Origin: Apostichopus japonicus
Taxonomy: Eukaryota; Echinodermata; Holothuroidea; Aspidochirotida; Stichopodidae
Length of the DNA stretch: 42,500 bases
Assembly (NCBI RefSeq): GCF_037975245.1
Contig: NC_092564.1
Coordinates: 18,728,484-18,770,983 of the forward strand
Direction: 5' to 3'
Below the pieces are notes generated by a model that worked only from the letters and a program-made list of their open reading frames with translations, was not told the DNA's origin and ran no database searches. The position numbers were made by a program, and so were the translations under genes. Positions 13,714-26,710 of the stretch are shown piece by piece; the stretch's first letter is position 1; each line of letters opens with the position of its first letter.

Positions 13714-16700
13714 TGTGGTACAGGTTTTCAGAGTATGCATAACACAAAGAAGATATGTTGTGAACGACCCACCCCCCCCCCGCACCCCACACCCCTCCGC
13801 CACCAAAGGTCTTCAGTGAAAATGTATGTTAGACTGACTTTCTAAAATCGTTTGATAAAACAAGAAAATTCCCTTTCTTGTTGTTTTAGCGCCTTTTAAT
13901 TGGTAAGTATGTAGCATAAACAATGACAGTGTGTTAGCATATTGTAAATACGGCAAATGCGGGGATGAAAAACGACACTGTAAAATAGATGGCGCTCTGC
14001 TGAGATTGTCTCGATGCCATGGATTTGCAGCTGCTCATATTTCAAGTGCAGGACTATGAGAGTGTTTACTCAGGTGGTACAATTAAACAGTGAAAATTTA
14101 CATTACACAAAAACTAAGTCTCGACATGAATATTATTAGGTTATTACGGGGTTGGGCTTGAAAAGAATTTAGTTATACCTAACACTATCCAAGCGTCCGC
14201 TAAGCTGAATAATTTATTACCCTGTAATGGCGGGGAGTCATAATTGTGATGGAGATATCTCAATAAAGTGTCTGAAATGATTTATTAAAAGGTCATAAAA
14301 AAAAAGAATTACCTTAAAAGCAAAAAGGGGGAGAAAAACCTAATGTGTTTAGTAAACACCATGACTATTGGGATTAAACATAATACATATTAAAGGGTTG
14401 GGCGGATTACGTCGAACAGTAAAACAATACCAAGTTCTACCCGGGTGGGTAGATTAACGCCAATATTTATTTGATTTCATGGTTTTCTTTTAAAGAAGCC
14501 TAAGTTGCACTGAGTGTAAAATATAGTTTGATATTAACATATGGTTGAATGAGTACATATGTTACGTATGTAGGCATGTATATGTCACAGAAGTTACGAG
14601 AGATTCAACAATCTGATCCGCAAGTTATATATACTAAAGACGGTTTAATAGAAATAATGAATACATTTGTAAAATGTTATCAAACATGTACATATGAATT
14701 GAGGTAATCATGGAAAGTACAATGATATTTATGAAATATTATATCTCGAAATATAAATATATAAAATTAATATTTTAGGCTTAGGCTTAGTCTGTTTAGC
14801 CTTGACATGTAACATTTTATAAAGGAGTATATTTCACATAGCCTACCAGAATAGTTATAAATTACCATCGCGTGTATTTCACTCCTTTTGGAGGTGAGTG
14901 GGAGGGGCGCGGGGGGCAACAATCCTTCAATATTCTGTTTGAACTCGTCCTATCATATTCGCACTCATATGGATTGACATTAAAAAACAGCAGATGATAC
15001 GTATCACGTGTGAATTTGTTATGCCATTGCAATGGACAGAACTCGAAGAACCGAATGTATAATTGCATCCATTTCAAGGTCAACATTACAACTATACCAA
15101 ATGCCTCCATCGGAACAAATGCCAAAAAAAAAACGTGAGTTCTTGTCGTACTAAACAGTTCCTCTTTAGGAAAACGCGGTCTTACAGCTTGTATATTGTA
15201 CGGATATGCATTTCCCGAATATGCTTAAAATATTTGTGATTCTATAATAACCTTATCGAACTCTAGGGGGTTTCCTATGTTCGGGTACATGGCAATTTCA
15301 ACACTGTGATTTGTAAAAATTATCTTCTTCCCAGATATGTGTCGAAGAAAAAAGAAGAAAAAAAAACCCCTGAACGACATCTGAGTGTATTATTTTTGTT
15401 CTGGCTTCGCTAAAGTGGCCTCACTATTTGATTTGTTTTCAATAAAATTAGCCCTTTGTATGCAAATTAGAAAAGATAGAGGAAACAGAAAGGTACGCTG
15501 TCGGCAACTATCCGTGTCACGTGATTCTTCACTCTCGCCTTTTCGTTGACGCATTCGAGTCTGTTTCCTTGAGCAAGAGTAAACCCAGACCCTGTTATAC
15601 ACTGAATGAATGTTTATTGGGAAATGAAGAATTAGCCCGACCTAAAGGTTTGAAAAGAATCACGTGCGATTCTTATTTGTGACGTTAGTTTCTTAAGGGT
15701 CTCATAATGTACCTTGTCACCTGTAGTATTTTACGTGGTTTAGCATACAAAATAAGAAACTAAAAAAAAAAAAGAGAAAAAAGGAAAGCATCAAATAGGT
15801 TGCTCCTCCTTGAAAGCAGTATAATTTAAGACATAATATGAATGTATATATGGTCTCTTTGGCGCTTTATTCTCTCATAAATGTCAAGTAAAACTCATTA
15901 GTGGTAAGAGAGTTCGCTTAATGTATGATCAACAACACTTGTCTTAATTAGGTCTAAGCGAGCAGCGAGGAACCTTGTTAATGTTCACTTATAGTTGCGA
16001 ATATGAAATGTGCTGACATTTTCAGAAGGAAACCTGTAATTAATGAGTTATAACATAAAACAAATGGTATATACAATTCATCTTCGTGTAAATATTTTTC
16101 TTACTCGGTTAAACAGTTCAAGTAGTATGGCGTAATTAAAACGAAAAAATAAAGTCCCAAACTTAGATTGAAATTGGCAAATAGGGAACATTCATTATGT
16201 ATTTGTTTTTCCATTTTTTAACAAGTTCATCTCGTAATGGGACTTTTCAATCTTTCTTGTTTTGTAGATACATAGCTGAGAGTGTGTAAAACTTTACTGG
16301 GTAATAAACCATCCACATCTCAGTAGAGGTGCAGGGGTGTATGTAGGGATATATCAGAGGCATAAAAGGGTAATTTTTAAACTGGTATCGACCGGGGTGC
16401 AGGGAATTGCCAAGGGGGGGGGGGAGCATTGGCGGGTCCCTGCGGTGAAGCTCTTAAGAGTTGCGGCATTTTGAGAATTAACTTGTCCGCCCGTGTAAGC
16501 TTATTTTCAAGAACAAAATACACATCAGCTATATAGAGGGAGCAGAAGGGGGGGGGGGGATAAACACCACAACTATACTCTCCAGACTCACATGTCTCTG
16601 CATATATGTGTAACATGAGTCGTTTCTTTAATTCACATCATAGACAAATTTAAATGGACATTTGAGTAAATAAATTTGTGGTTTCTTTTTATCTTGCAAC

Positions 16701-18757
16701 CTGATTATTTTTTTCCGATGATAATAATCCAAAAGGTAATCTCTTGTTGATTCATTGTTGACGACGTTTGGGTACGGAAGCTTACAAGACCCATCGCAAC
16801 ATTATCAAGAACATAAAATATCAAAGTATCAATAAACGTGCTTGCTGATGAATTTCGGAAAACAAACTTCCGAAGCAGATTCAATGTTTCTTATTCTAAA
16901 TGCACTCTGACCAGGTGGGTTTAATGGAGAAAGGCTGTCGCAATCGAAAGAAAGAAATACGTTTTCTGTTACCCTTATGGCGATAACGATTTACCGTAAA
17001 ATCACTGCGACCGCTCATTACACAAATGTAACTATCTATACTCGTATCGTCCACATTTTTGACCCAATTTCACGGAGGAAACGTCTGAAAACACCTGTTT
17101 ATTCCTTGCAATGGAAAGAAATGACACAAGTTCGCAAGCTACATCGGTAAGACCGAACGAAAAATACTATCCAAGAGACCTAACACAGGCTAGCCCACGA
17201 AAGTGAAAGTAAGATAGGCCTAACGGTCGTAAACAAAACAGAGAGATTTGATTGGCGCATGATCTGTTGGGCGGGGCTTGCAAATTTTGATTGAAGATTG
17301 TAGAATCTACGAACTTGTTAAAAAATCTGGCGAATTTCATTCAGCTCAAAACTTAACGACTAATAAATCAATAAAAAATAATGGATGTTAATATGAAAAT
17401 TGCATAGAACGGTGTAATTTTTACTGAGCTTTTAGAGCAGTAAGCTGGAAAGGTCGAAGTATAAATTTGGCAAACACACATTGAGACGAATGAACATTAT
17501 CACTCTACTTTTACTTTAATTTGTGATTTCACATGTTCCGTCGCTATGGTAAAATTATGAAACTTCCAAACCTGCGTCATAAGTGTTACCATGGCATAAT
17601 AAGTACCTAGACAATGTATATACTAACCAGTGCTCAATGACATGTCACGTGGTTAATGTTATGACCCAACCCTGGATACGCAAAAAAACAAAACAAAAAA
17701 GTAGGCCTAGATTGAAAAATTGTACTGGACAATAATGGCTCAGCGATATCAAGGGGTCGTGAAAGGAACGTCACCGCAGATAACATTCTCGTCTGCTTTG
17801 CGATTATTTATAACAGGAAACCCTCTCCTTTTTTCAATATTTCTTATCCTCCTTTTTCCTCTTTTCTATACACCCCGCACTTCATGCCAAAAGATTTACC
17901 TGTGTAAACTGACACCGTATCACCGATTGCTTTCGTAGCTGGCTGACGGATTGTTCGTTTCTACTCCTCGGCGATACCAGATACGTACGTGTATAAGAAG
18001 AGGCCTTTAGCGGGCAGTGTTATCTTCGGCGTTCCACGCGAAAGACGTCAATAAGTCAAGCTACAAAAATAACGAGAAACCTACTTAAGGCATACATACG
18101 ACCTCTTTCTCTTAAAGAAACGACACAAAACAAAAGCAGCAAAGTAACTTTATATTTCCCATTATGCTTATCATCCATCATGCGTAATGTAGACCCTTTG
18201 AAAGGGCTTGTGCTATTTCTCTCTGGGTTTTTTCTTTCTTTTTCTTTCTTGTATATACAATTTTTGTTATTATATTGTTTGAAAAGTCGTGACCCGTTCT
18301 TTTTTTAAGTAGGTCTCGAATTCGCGACACACCTTTAAGAGTCACAATTGATTCTTCAAAATAAAGACATTGATTCCACGATGAATTATTTTCAATGACA
18401 GGGTATAATACAATTAGATGACTCGTCAGTATATGTGATTTCATCCATCTCATTCATCACTCAAATCATAAAAAAGGCGCAGACAATTTACCTTGTTTCC
18501 CTATATATACACGGGCTTTTTGCGCCGGATAAACAGTTTTGTCAACATGTGTTCATCCTTTTAAAAAATTAGTATAAGATATGGACCAATATTATAATAA
18601 GAATTTATGTCTCAATTATCATATTATAGATAATTACTTTTTTTACACAAATTGCTTCAAGAATATTAAACCAAATGGTTAGATATTAGCCGATGGATCG
18701 TTACATACAAAGCAAACGGCCCGTTTTTGGAATTCAATAGAATATATCATGTCCTAC
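13714..18757. other. Five-kilobase stretch without a supported gene
   Basis: Only short open frames (60-91 codons) lie here, at 14862-15125 (-), 15390-15602 (-), 16247-16616 (-), 17720-17938 (+) and 18178-18453 (-). None has a recognisable domain. G-runs occur at about 14910, 16414-16426 and 16549-16559. At 13890-13902 a 13-base segment is bracketed by TTGTTGTTTTAG and GTAAGTATG, a microexon-like arrangement probably due to chance. Confidence 0.55.
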
Positions 18758-18800
18758 GGGGGGGGGGTGGGGTGGGTAGGGTGGTAGGGGAGGGGAAGGG
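18758..18800 (+). repeat. G-rich tract with G-quadruplex potential
   Basis: A poly-G run is followed by TGGGGTGGGTAGGG and further G-triplets and quadruplets. It has at least four closely spaced runs of three or more G with loops of 1-6 bases, meeting the usual G-quadruplex sequence pattern. Folding is inferred. Confidence 0.75.
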
Positions 18801-19964
18801 AAACCCCTTAAACAACATAAGTACAATTGATACCTTCATAAAAGGGGTAAATACCCTTAAAAATAGATTGTTTTACTACCGACAAATAATCAATTCCTGA
18901 ATGTATGCGACTCTCAAACTTTTTTTTTTTAGCGAATCAACCCTTTTGAACTTTTCATCACCAAAGAAATTGGTATTTATACCCCACGGTGCTATATTCT
19001 ATATCTAAGATAAGCATACTATCTATCAGACTCATGATCCAAATTGAATTTCATCCACGTCAGGTATAGCATCTCATAGTCAATATATAGCATCCTGTCA
19101 GCGGGTGATTATAGAAATTTGATTAACATGTCATTTGAGAACATTCAACGATCTTCTCAGATTCTTCCGCTAATCCGTCGACACCTATTGACATAAATCA
19201 AGGATTGAGATGATCAACAAAGAAAACAGTAAGAAAAAAAGATCTCCCCGTGCTGAACAAAATTGAATTATCAAAATATGTCATAAAAAAGCTTTGCTCT
19301 TCAATTTCAATTGCAAAATGCGTCGTTGTATCAGATATAGCCAGTTTTTGCTTATTGGAATTTGTTCCCGAGGTAAGATACGGCTCTCTCAAATAACACG
19401 TGTATATATATACCAAGCGAAACAAACGCGCAAAAAAATGATCAGTTACTTATAAGAAGATATATAAACTATAATAATAATTTCGTTAAACTGAAATGTA
19501 ATGAGACGAATCGAGCTTGATATATTTTTTTCCGTAAACGCGTGGGTACATTAACTCTATGTAATTATTCAAAATTTATGGATTGTTATGACATTTTTTA
19601 TTACACCAAAGACATTTTTCAAAAAAGTGCGATATGGGTAAATGTGGACTCTGTCGACGAAAAGTTTCACTTATATATGAAACTTGATAATGTTGGTGAA
19701 ATTTAAACCGAGAAGCGTTGATCAACAAAAGTTTTGTGTAACGTCATATTCGTATATTCTTTTGACATCTGGAGAAATTAAGAAGTTGTATTTGAAAAAT
19801 TTCTACATATTCATATTCTTATCATGTTTTTACTCTAAACAATTCAACACATCACCTTACTTTATTTAGGAATATTAGGTAACGCCAAAATTGAAAACGT
19901 TATCTTTTATTTGAACAATTCTATCAAAACTGAAACAACTTGCATTAAATGTTCTTTTCTTTCG
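18801..19964. other. Non-coding AT-rich stretch, no gene seen
   Basis: Short frames at 19198-19425 (-) and 19684-19869 (+) show no recognised domain. No repeat structure beyond homopolymers was seen. Confidence 0.6.
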
Positions 19965-20338
19965 GGAGGGCGTTGTGGTCAAGTGGTTAAGGCAGTGGAC
20001 TTGTGATCTAAGGATTACAGGTTCGAGCCCTGGCCAGATCATTGCGTTGTGTCCTTGGGCAAGGCGCTTTATCTCCATTGCCTCTCTTCACCCAGGTGTA
20101 TAAATGGGGACCTGCGAGGTAACTTGTAAATATAGTTGCGTGCGCCGGCTTGTGGCTGCACCCAATGGGAAGTCCCCCGGGGGACACGTGGTTGTGGTGC
20201 ACTGCGGTGCCCCAGGAGAGATTGATTGAATTGTGCACACTTTGGTGTGTGGGTGTGACAAGTTACCAATGACCAGGGGTTAAGTTGTAAAGTCATGTGA
20301 GGAGGCATTAGCCTTATACAAGACTGTAAACCTTCAAC
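19965..20338 (+). mobile_element. tRNA-derived SINE, family 1 (full-length looking)
   Basis: The tRNA-like head starts near 19969. It has a perfect A box (TGGTCAAGTGG, 19976-19986) and a perfect B box (GTTCGAGCC, 20021-20029), the two internal promoter elements used by RNA polymerase III. The head resembles a class II (Ser/Leu-type) tRNA around GTGGTTAAGGCAGTGGACTTG. The body contains GTGTCCTTGGGCAAGGCGCTTT at 20049-20070. That kind of conserved central segment is shared by several metazoan SINE families, but I cannot assign it to a named domain from memory with certainty. The element ends near 20338 in CTTCAACTTTAACTT. Three overlapping minus-strand frames across it are artefacts. Confidence 0.85.
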
Positions 20339-20977
20339 TTTAACTTCTTTATCTCTTTATTGGATAATTAAAAATTTTCATCATACAGAAATACCAAAAC
20401 TGTTAAGCTCGTTCATTATATAATTAAATCACTCATTCTGTCATTACTATAGATTCATTGAAAAAATTTCACCAAACTTAAAAATTTGAACTATGATAAC
20501 ATGATATCATTTTGAAACTATAAAAACGATTTAAAACATACATCAAGAACATTCCGTTTTAGACAGGGGTTTTGAAAACCAGTTTGGGCTACGGAGTAGG
20601 TTACGATACTGTGTCAACTTTTTGAAGCCTTCCTTTTCTATTTAGTTTTCTATCAACATTACACAAAAAACAAAGCAAACCAGATTACTATTCGTTCCAT
20701 ATTTCCTGAACCCCTAGTCTGACACAAAAAGGCCCTGGAATGTACGGCATTGATCCTATATGCTTTACTTTAAGGAACACTGGTATAATTAATAGATGTA
20801 TTTGATCACACTGGTAATTATAAACCGGGGAGATATCGTCTTGTTTGCAAGTTACTAATAGAAAACCTGATATGACATTGTTTAAGTCATGTCAATCAAG
20901 TCATATATAAATATTCTTTAATTATAGGGACACAGTTAAAAAAAAATGATGATTATCAATAAATGACATTTCCATGT

Positions 20978-20979
<2 letters not shown>
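20339..20979. other. Non-coding AT-rich stretch, no gene seen
   Basis: No open frame of note and no recognisable repeat. Confidence 0.6.

Positions 20980-21038
<59 letters not shown>
20980..21038. repeat. (AT)n microsatellite
   Basis: About 59 bp of uninterrupted AT dinucleotides. Confidence 0.97.
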
Positions 21039-21040
<2 letters not shown>

Positions 21041-22460
21041 GTTCTGAGCAGCCTACCTAATCTGTCTGTAATTAAGAGCTTAGCTAACATTGATTTCCTG
21101 TATTTTAGACGATCGTATAGTTTTATTAGCTAACATCCAGAACTATCATTCCTTGGTTTATACCCTCCCTCTTGAAATTTCACTGTTTAAGGTCAGGTTT
21201 CATAGACATGCGAGGCATACGTATCGGCAGACTTAACCTTGCGTAAAAGCAATCCTAATAAAATTTGAGGAATGATAATGACTTAATTTGTATACGTTAT
21301 TCTGCCAAAACATTTGCTTTACGTATAAACTAATGTCAAATGGATGGTTGCTGCAATTATTAGGCTACCATTAGAACTGGAACCCCTACGGCTGAACTAA
21401 CTGCGTCGGAGAGCAAAAAAAAAATGCTGCATGGATTGATCACTAGTTACAGACTATTGATGTATATAAGCGAACCCATGATCACGTCATTTGTATTTCG
21501 AATGAATGTAAGATGATAATTATTCAGTTGTTTAAAGTGGATAAAGTCCAACTGTGTTCGTTTATTAGATGGAAATCTATGCATTGAGAAATTGATTCTT
21601 CTATCGTCATTTGACGCTTGTTTTGTAATATTATTATATGGCATCTATATGATAAAAGCATCGTTATATCAATATATCATTTTCAAAAGCTAAACGGTTG
21701 GAAGTATCTAATATCGATCGATCAATTTACGAAGGTGACAGAACTATAACAAGAAACGTTCACATATGTACCAATCGAATGTTATCAATACGTAATCGAT
21801 AAATACAAATGTAGCTGATTGGTCAACCGAAATCATCATCAGTTCGATAAGACAACCGTGTTGATAACAGTCATCATATCCACGATTTTTTTTTATCAGA
21901 TTCACCTCATATAGGTGGTAAGTATGTGTCAGGCTATTAAAAAGTATATGAATGGTTTACAGTATTTCCAATTGTGCAAAAGAATGTAAAATATCTGGTG
22001 TTTGGGCAGTGAAATATGGAACGATAATTTATTTGTTCATGACCGTAATATTTGCACATTTAGGAGGAACTAGAAGCACCAACCTCCGTCTCTGGTTCAA
22101 CTGAACCACAAAAAAAAAGTCATCGGAGATTATCTCTTTGGCTTTTCTCGTTCCTGAAAATGATCTTCTTCTGCACTTTGCCTTTTGTGAGCTCCATCTC
22201 TGCTTCAGTTTTCCCTCTGTTTGACGATCGTAAATCGTAAAGAAATAGCTTGATATCCCGAGACATAAGTGACACATCCTTAGGCTAAACTAAGACTTGG
22301 GACCAAGGATCCATTCTACCCTTTTATATATGTAGAATCCATGTAATTCGCTAGATTTTCTTGTTGAGATGGTCCCATTGGTATTCTTTTCTCATACATT
22401 TATTGGGTTCAGTGACTTTGAAGTCTGAGGTAGTTTCCTGGTTTCTAATTCGGTTCCATT
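21039..22460. other. Non-coding stretch with weak coding hints on the minus strand
   Basis: Minus-strand frames at 22029-22277 (82 codons, Lys/Arg-rich centre) and 22351-22536 (61 codons) look somewhat protein-like. They lie in different contexts, have no recognised domain and are within chance length. At 21900-21917 an 18-base segment lies between TTTTTATCAG and GTAAGTATG, a microexon-like arrangement that is probably chance. ATCGATCGAT-type palindromes occur near 21712. Confidence 0.5.
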
Positions 22461-22577
22461 GTCTGTGTTGCTGATGAAGGCATTTTAAATTTTTTTTTGT
22501 ATGAAAAACGTTGCTATTCGACAGTGCAAACGCCAAAAGAGTAAATATTAGTAATGGTGTGATGTCTGTGTTGCTGA
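22461..22577 (+). repeat. Local tandem duplication, left part (contains empty target site)
   Basis: GTCTGTGTTGCTGATGAAGG at 22461-22480 is the uninterrupted form of a sequence whose second copy starts about 103 bp downstream (GTCTGTGTTGCTGA, 22564-22577). The second copy is split by the hAT element and resumes at 24117 with TGAAGG. Both copies then carry TCATTTTAA/GCATTTTAA and GTTGCTATTCGAC, followed by diverged sequence. The duplication predates the transposon insertion, so the first copy shows the pre-insertion arrangement. Confidence 0.75.
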
Positions 22578-24108
22578 CAGCGACGTAGCCAGGAATTTGA
22601 AAGGGGGGAGCACTTTTTGCGACTGATATGGATTTTCAAAATTGTAGGCACGACTATCTGAGCGGAGCGCCACCATCGGTTGGCGCGGAGCGTACAAGAA
22701 AATTTTTGGTTTTACAAACCCCCCAGATGGCCGGAAACGGCCCTTCCCGAGTGTTCATTCTGGTTCCATGGCCTCTTGCTAACTTGAGACACCTCATTCA
22801 ATATCACTTTTAAACCAAAAAAACAAACGAGTTAAAATAGTACGTAATTCAATACTACATAATGTTCGGTATTTAAAATTAGCAAAGTACATGTACTGAG
22901 TAGTCTTACTTTTCAACTGCTGATACTTGTAGATACATATATAGATAGGCCAGAAATGTCTTTGATACAACTATAGCCAGTAATTGTCTTTGATGCAACT
23001 GTAAATGTTTAAGTTAGCCTAATATTAGAGAAGGCGAGAGCTATCCGACGATTGCCATCTGATGCAAATTTCTCAACTGTTTTCTCAACTGAAATATTAT
23101 CTGCGTAAACGGGTTCTTAACTAGATGTTAAAAAAACTGACAAGATCGGATTCTAGACTTTTTCGGCGGGTAGAGTGTTGAATGAAACGGCACGCGATAG
23201 AAATGGCAGCCTAAATTAGAAGACTAGGTCACCTAATTTAGCCATATTCTTGCTACGTTCATTTCAATAGTTATTCCTGTCTGGACTCTTAAACTCGTCC
23301 AGCAAGCTTATGGATTTGAAATATGGGTGTTTTTGAAAAAGATAACTTGGCCAAAAAAAGTGTGTAGGCCCGGACCTACAGTGCTACATACTGGCTACGC
23401 CCCTGATCACGGATATCATATTATCAGCAGATTTTGTTTCCTGTTTGATTTTTTTTACATGTTCTTTACATAATATATCAGAAAGACAAACATAGTGCTC
23501 TTTTACAATTTTTTCCAGTAGGATGATTCTTGTTTATTGTCCAATGTCTGGACTTTAATACATTTGACGAACTTAACTGATGGACAATATAAACTTTCAT
23601 ATTTTGTAATATAGCCAGATATGCAGTGGCCTAAAAACAAATATCGTTATCGTTAACAGTGTAATAATTATTTAAAGGCAGTGCGTATCACGTACGATTG
23701 CTATAGCTTAGCTTCATAACATGCTGTTCGTGCACAACTTAGGACGAATCATAGAAAGGATGAGAACGAACGTTGTCGACGTTGTTGTGCATACGGTTCG
23801 TGACATTCCATAGAGTGCGGTTAGGAAGGCAATATGTATTTTATAACGCAGTGGCCAACTGTAGGCTTGTAATAGGCTATAGGCTAATTTAGCTAATTGC
23901 ATCTGCCAAACTAAGTTAGTAGTTGAATCAGTAGGCGTGAATGTTACTACGATTACAATCGAGTTAACGGAGCTGACGAGTATTCAAGATCAAAAGAGCA
24001 CTGACAAAATACCATGCTAAAAAACAACAGTTTAAAAAAAAAAAAAAAATCGACACTGAAAGGGGGGGAGCGGTCGCTCCCCCTGCTCCCCCCCTGGCTA
24101 CGTCCCTG
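22578..24108. mobile_element. Non-autonomous hAT-type DNA transposon with 8-bp TSD
   Basis: Termini are CAGCGACGTAGCCAGG on the left and CCTGGCTACGTCCCTG on the right, which match as inverted repeats at 15 of 16 positions. The element is flanked on both sides by the identical 8-mer GTTGCTGA (22570-22577 and 24109-24116). An 8-bp duplication with such termini is characteristic of the hAT superfamily. Subterminal GGGGGGAGC(A) blocks occur at both ends. No transposase frame is visible in its 1531 bp, so it would depend on an enzyme supplied elsewhere. An extra terminus-like sequence (CTGGCTACGCCCCTG, 23391-23405) inside suggests a nested or rearranged element. A near-palindrome TGTAGGCCCGGACCTACA lies just before it. 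Confidence 0.88.
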
Positions 24109-24200
24109 GTTGCTGATGAAGGTTCCTGTGATACAGGTCATTTTAAGTTACCTTTTTAAAAGTGTTGCTATTCGACTTTGCAAATGATGATAGAAAGTAT
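24109..24200 (+). repeat. Second copy of local tandem duplication, right part
   Basis: Begins with the target-site duplication GTTGCTGA, continues TGAAGG, and then carries TCATTTTAA and GTTGCTATTCGAC. It corresponds to the unbroken first copy at 22467-22540. Confidence 0.7.
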
Positions 24201-24456
24201 CCTCTCATTGTTAAAAAAACATGACGTCATTGGCGTGAGGAATTCAACTATATACATTGTAGCCAACGTTCATTAGTAAATAGCTCACGCTCTCAATTAA
24301 GTATACCTGCGTTTCCATCTCCAGGGGAATTTAAAGCACTATTCCAGAGAAATGTCGCTGCAATGACGTGTTAGTGAGTGCAATAATACTGATGAAAAAG
24401 AGAATCAGTTTCACAGGATTCCAAAAGACGTTTGCGGATTAACTTCGTGAACGTAT
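24201..24456. other. Short non-coding stretch
   Basis: No open frame or repeat of note before the ACT/TA array. Confidence 0.6.
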
Positions 24457-24471
24457 TACTACTACTACTAC

Positions 24472-24508
<37 letters not shown>

Positions 24509-24579
24509 TACATATATATATATATATTGATATATATATATATTAAATATACATATGTATATATATATATATATATATG

Positions 24580-24650
<71 letters not shown>

Positions 24651-24665
24651 TATATTATATATATT
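24457..24665. repeat. (ACT)n then interrupted (TA)n microsatellite
   Basis: About six ACT triplets (24457-24474) lead into roughly 190 bp of TA dinucleotides with scattered GTATG, CATAC and TTGA interruptions. Tyr/Ile frames on both strands are repeat translations. Confidence 0.95.
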
Positions 24666-26166
24666 TATGCAGCCGCTTTAATTTAAGAGATCAAGCTTCC
24701 AGCTCATACTGCAATAACCAATGTTACAAAGCTCAAAGATGCGGCATTTATAAATCGATGTTTGAATGTGATAATATAAACAATCACGTTTACAAATGTG
24801 TCATGAGCAAAATTATGGTAGCTAAATGTTATCATTACTGTCCTTTAATCGATAATAAATATTCGGTGAAGCGTGAGGGGGGGGGGGGGGGAGAGATGGC
24901 GTTGGGCAAAAGTCTGAAGGATTCGTTGTATGTGTTGCTTTTATAAGCCGTCATCCGTAGGGATGAAATCCAACCAGGTATGTATAATGGTGTGCCATAA
25001 ATCACGATACAAAAATATCAAGCAAGAGGAAAAAGTGGTAAAAATGTAGCCTATAGCTTAAGAATATATTTATTGAAGTTGGACAATCTAGAAAACTGAG
25101 TGAGCATATTTCCAGATTTAATATCTGTCATATCATGATCCAAGTGCGAATAGCATACAAGGTTCATATATCAAAATCTGCATAGCAACTATATGATGAA
25201 AAAATACCCTAGTATATGTAGTGAACGTATATTATCACGCATGGACGCGTTCGTAATGAGTCAGATACGGTGTGTTGCGTCCATATAGTAAACAATACAT
25301 TGTTAAGTATGTATAAAGTGTAACGGGCAAAACAAAATACTCGTTTCTGGTTGCCTGTTACCAGGAGGGTCACTCAGTGCGCTACACGCGACTATTCCAA
25401 AGCCAGAAGTGACTTTATAGATAGCAACTCGGCGTTAAAGGTAGTCAGTATTGGCCCCAAATTATAGCACGCTATAATTGCTAGAGGTTTTCAAAAAGTA
25501 TACTTTCCTTGAGATCTTTTACTCTCCAAATTGTTCTCAGACACACAAGATGACTGAATGTCCCAGTGAGGAATGTTTCCTCCAAGGTTGTAATAAAAAC
25601 AGTTTAAGAATTTTGACCAAAGGTGACCATATTTGAATATCTAGCATATCTGGGGCCAAAACTGCATAACTTTAAACATTGTGACGTGTGACATTCCGAG
25701 ACTTTGACTTTGTTTTCCACATGACCTACTTGGAAATCATCCGGAACGATAATGAGTAAAGTAAGTCATTAATAAGAATATAAGCATATGCAAATCTCGA
25801 TAAGATGAGAGTGCTTTTGAGATTTCTTGGTCTTAAGCCTCGGATATAAGTTTTCATGCGCTGTTATTGTCTTAGTGTGCCTCGGGATGCATCCACCCCA
25901 TTTTCCATCTATACCCATATCTGAAGAACCGAGACGTAGCGGAACAATAGCTTTTAACACTAGATTAACACTAACAATAGATTTTAGAACAATGTTACTT
26001 CGCATTCTTTATTACCTGAAACAAAGGGGACGTTAGAGCGTTTCAAATAAAAGGCGTTTTAACGAAGTGTGAGAACAAAATTTCTACAATTCCTGGAATA
26101 TAAATCATGCAGTTAATATTAGAATGTTGCAGCTTTCATCAGTTATACGTATTAAAGGCCTATCGT
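24666..26166. other. Non-coding stretch, no gene seen
   Basis: A G-run of about 14 lies at 24879-24892. Open frames at 25769-26005 (-) and 25827-26036 (+) overlap on opposite strands and have no recognised domain. Confidence 0.6.
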
Positions 26167-26217
26167 CGTGTATAGTTCGTGTATAGTTCGTGCATAGTTC
26201 GTGCGTATAGTTCGTGT
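26167..26217 (+). repeat. Short tandem repeat of TATAGTTCGTG (about 11 bp)
   Basis: Four to five near-identical units of (G)TATAGTTCGTG with C/T and GC variants. It is a small minisatellite. Confidence 0.85.
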
Positions 26218-26707
<490 letters not shown>

Positions 26708-26710
26708 CGT

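Noticed and set aside
13539-13819. Arg/Gly/Glu-rich and Pro/Ser-rich frames
   Set aside because: Compositional artefacts of the GGGGGA polypurine tract.
19969-20040. Functional tRNA gene
   Set aside because: A and B boxes are intact, but the element continues as a SINE body and lacks a proper acceptor stem and a terminator directly after the tRNA-like part.
19875-20308. Three overlapping minus-strand open frames (67-79 codons)
   Set aside because: They are antisense to the SINE and reflect its composition.
22029-22536. Two somewhat protein-like minus-strand frames as a gene
   Set aside because: Lengths (82 and 61 codons) are within chance, they are not joined by clear splice sites, no domain is recognised, and part overlaps a locally duplicated non-coding segment.
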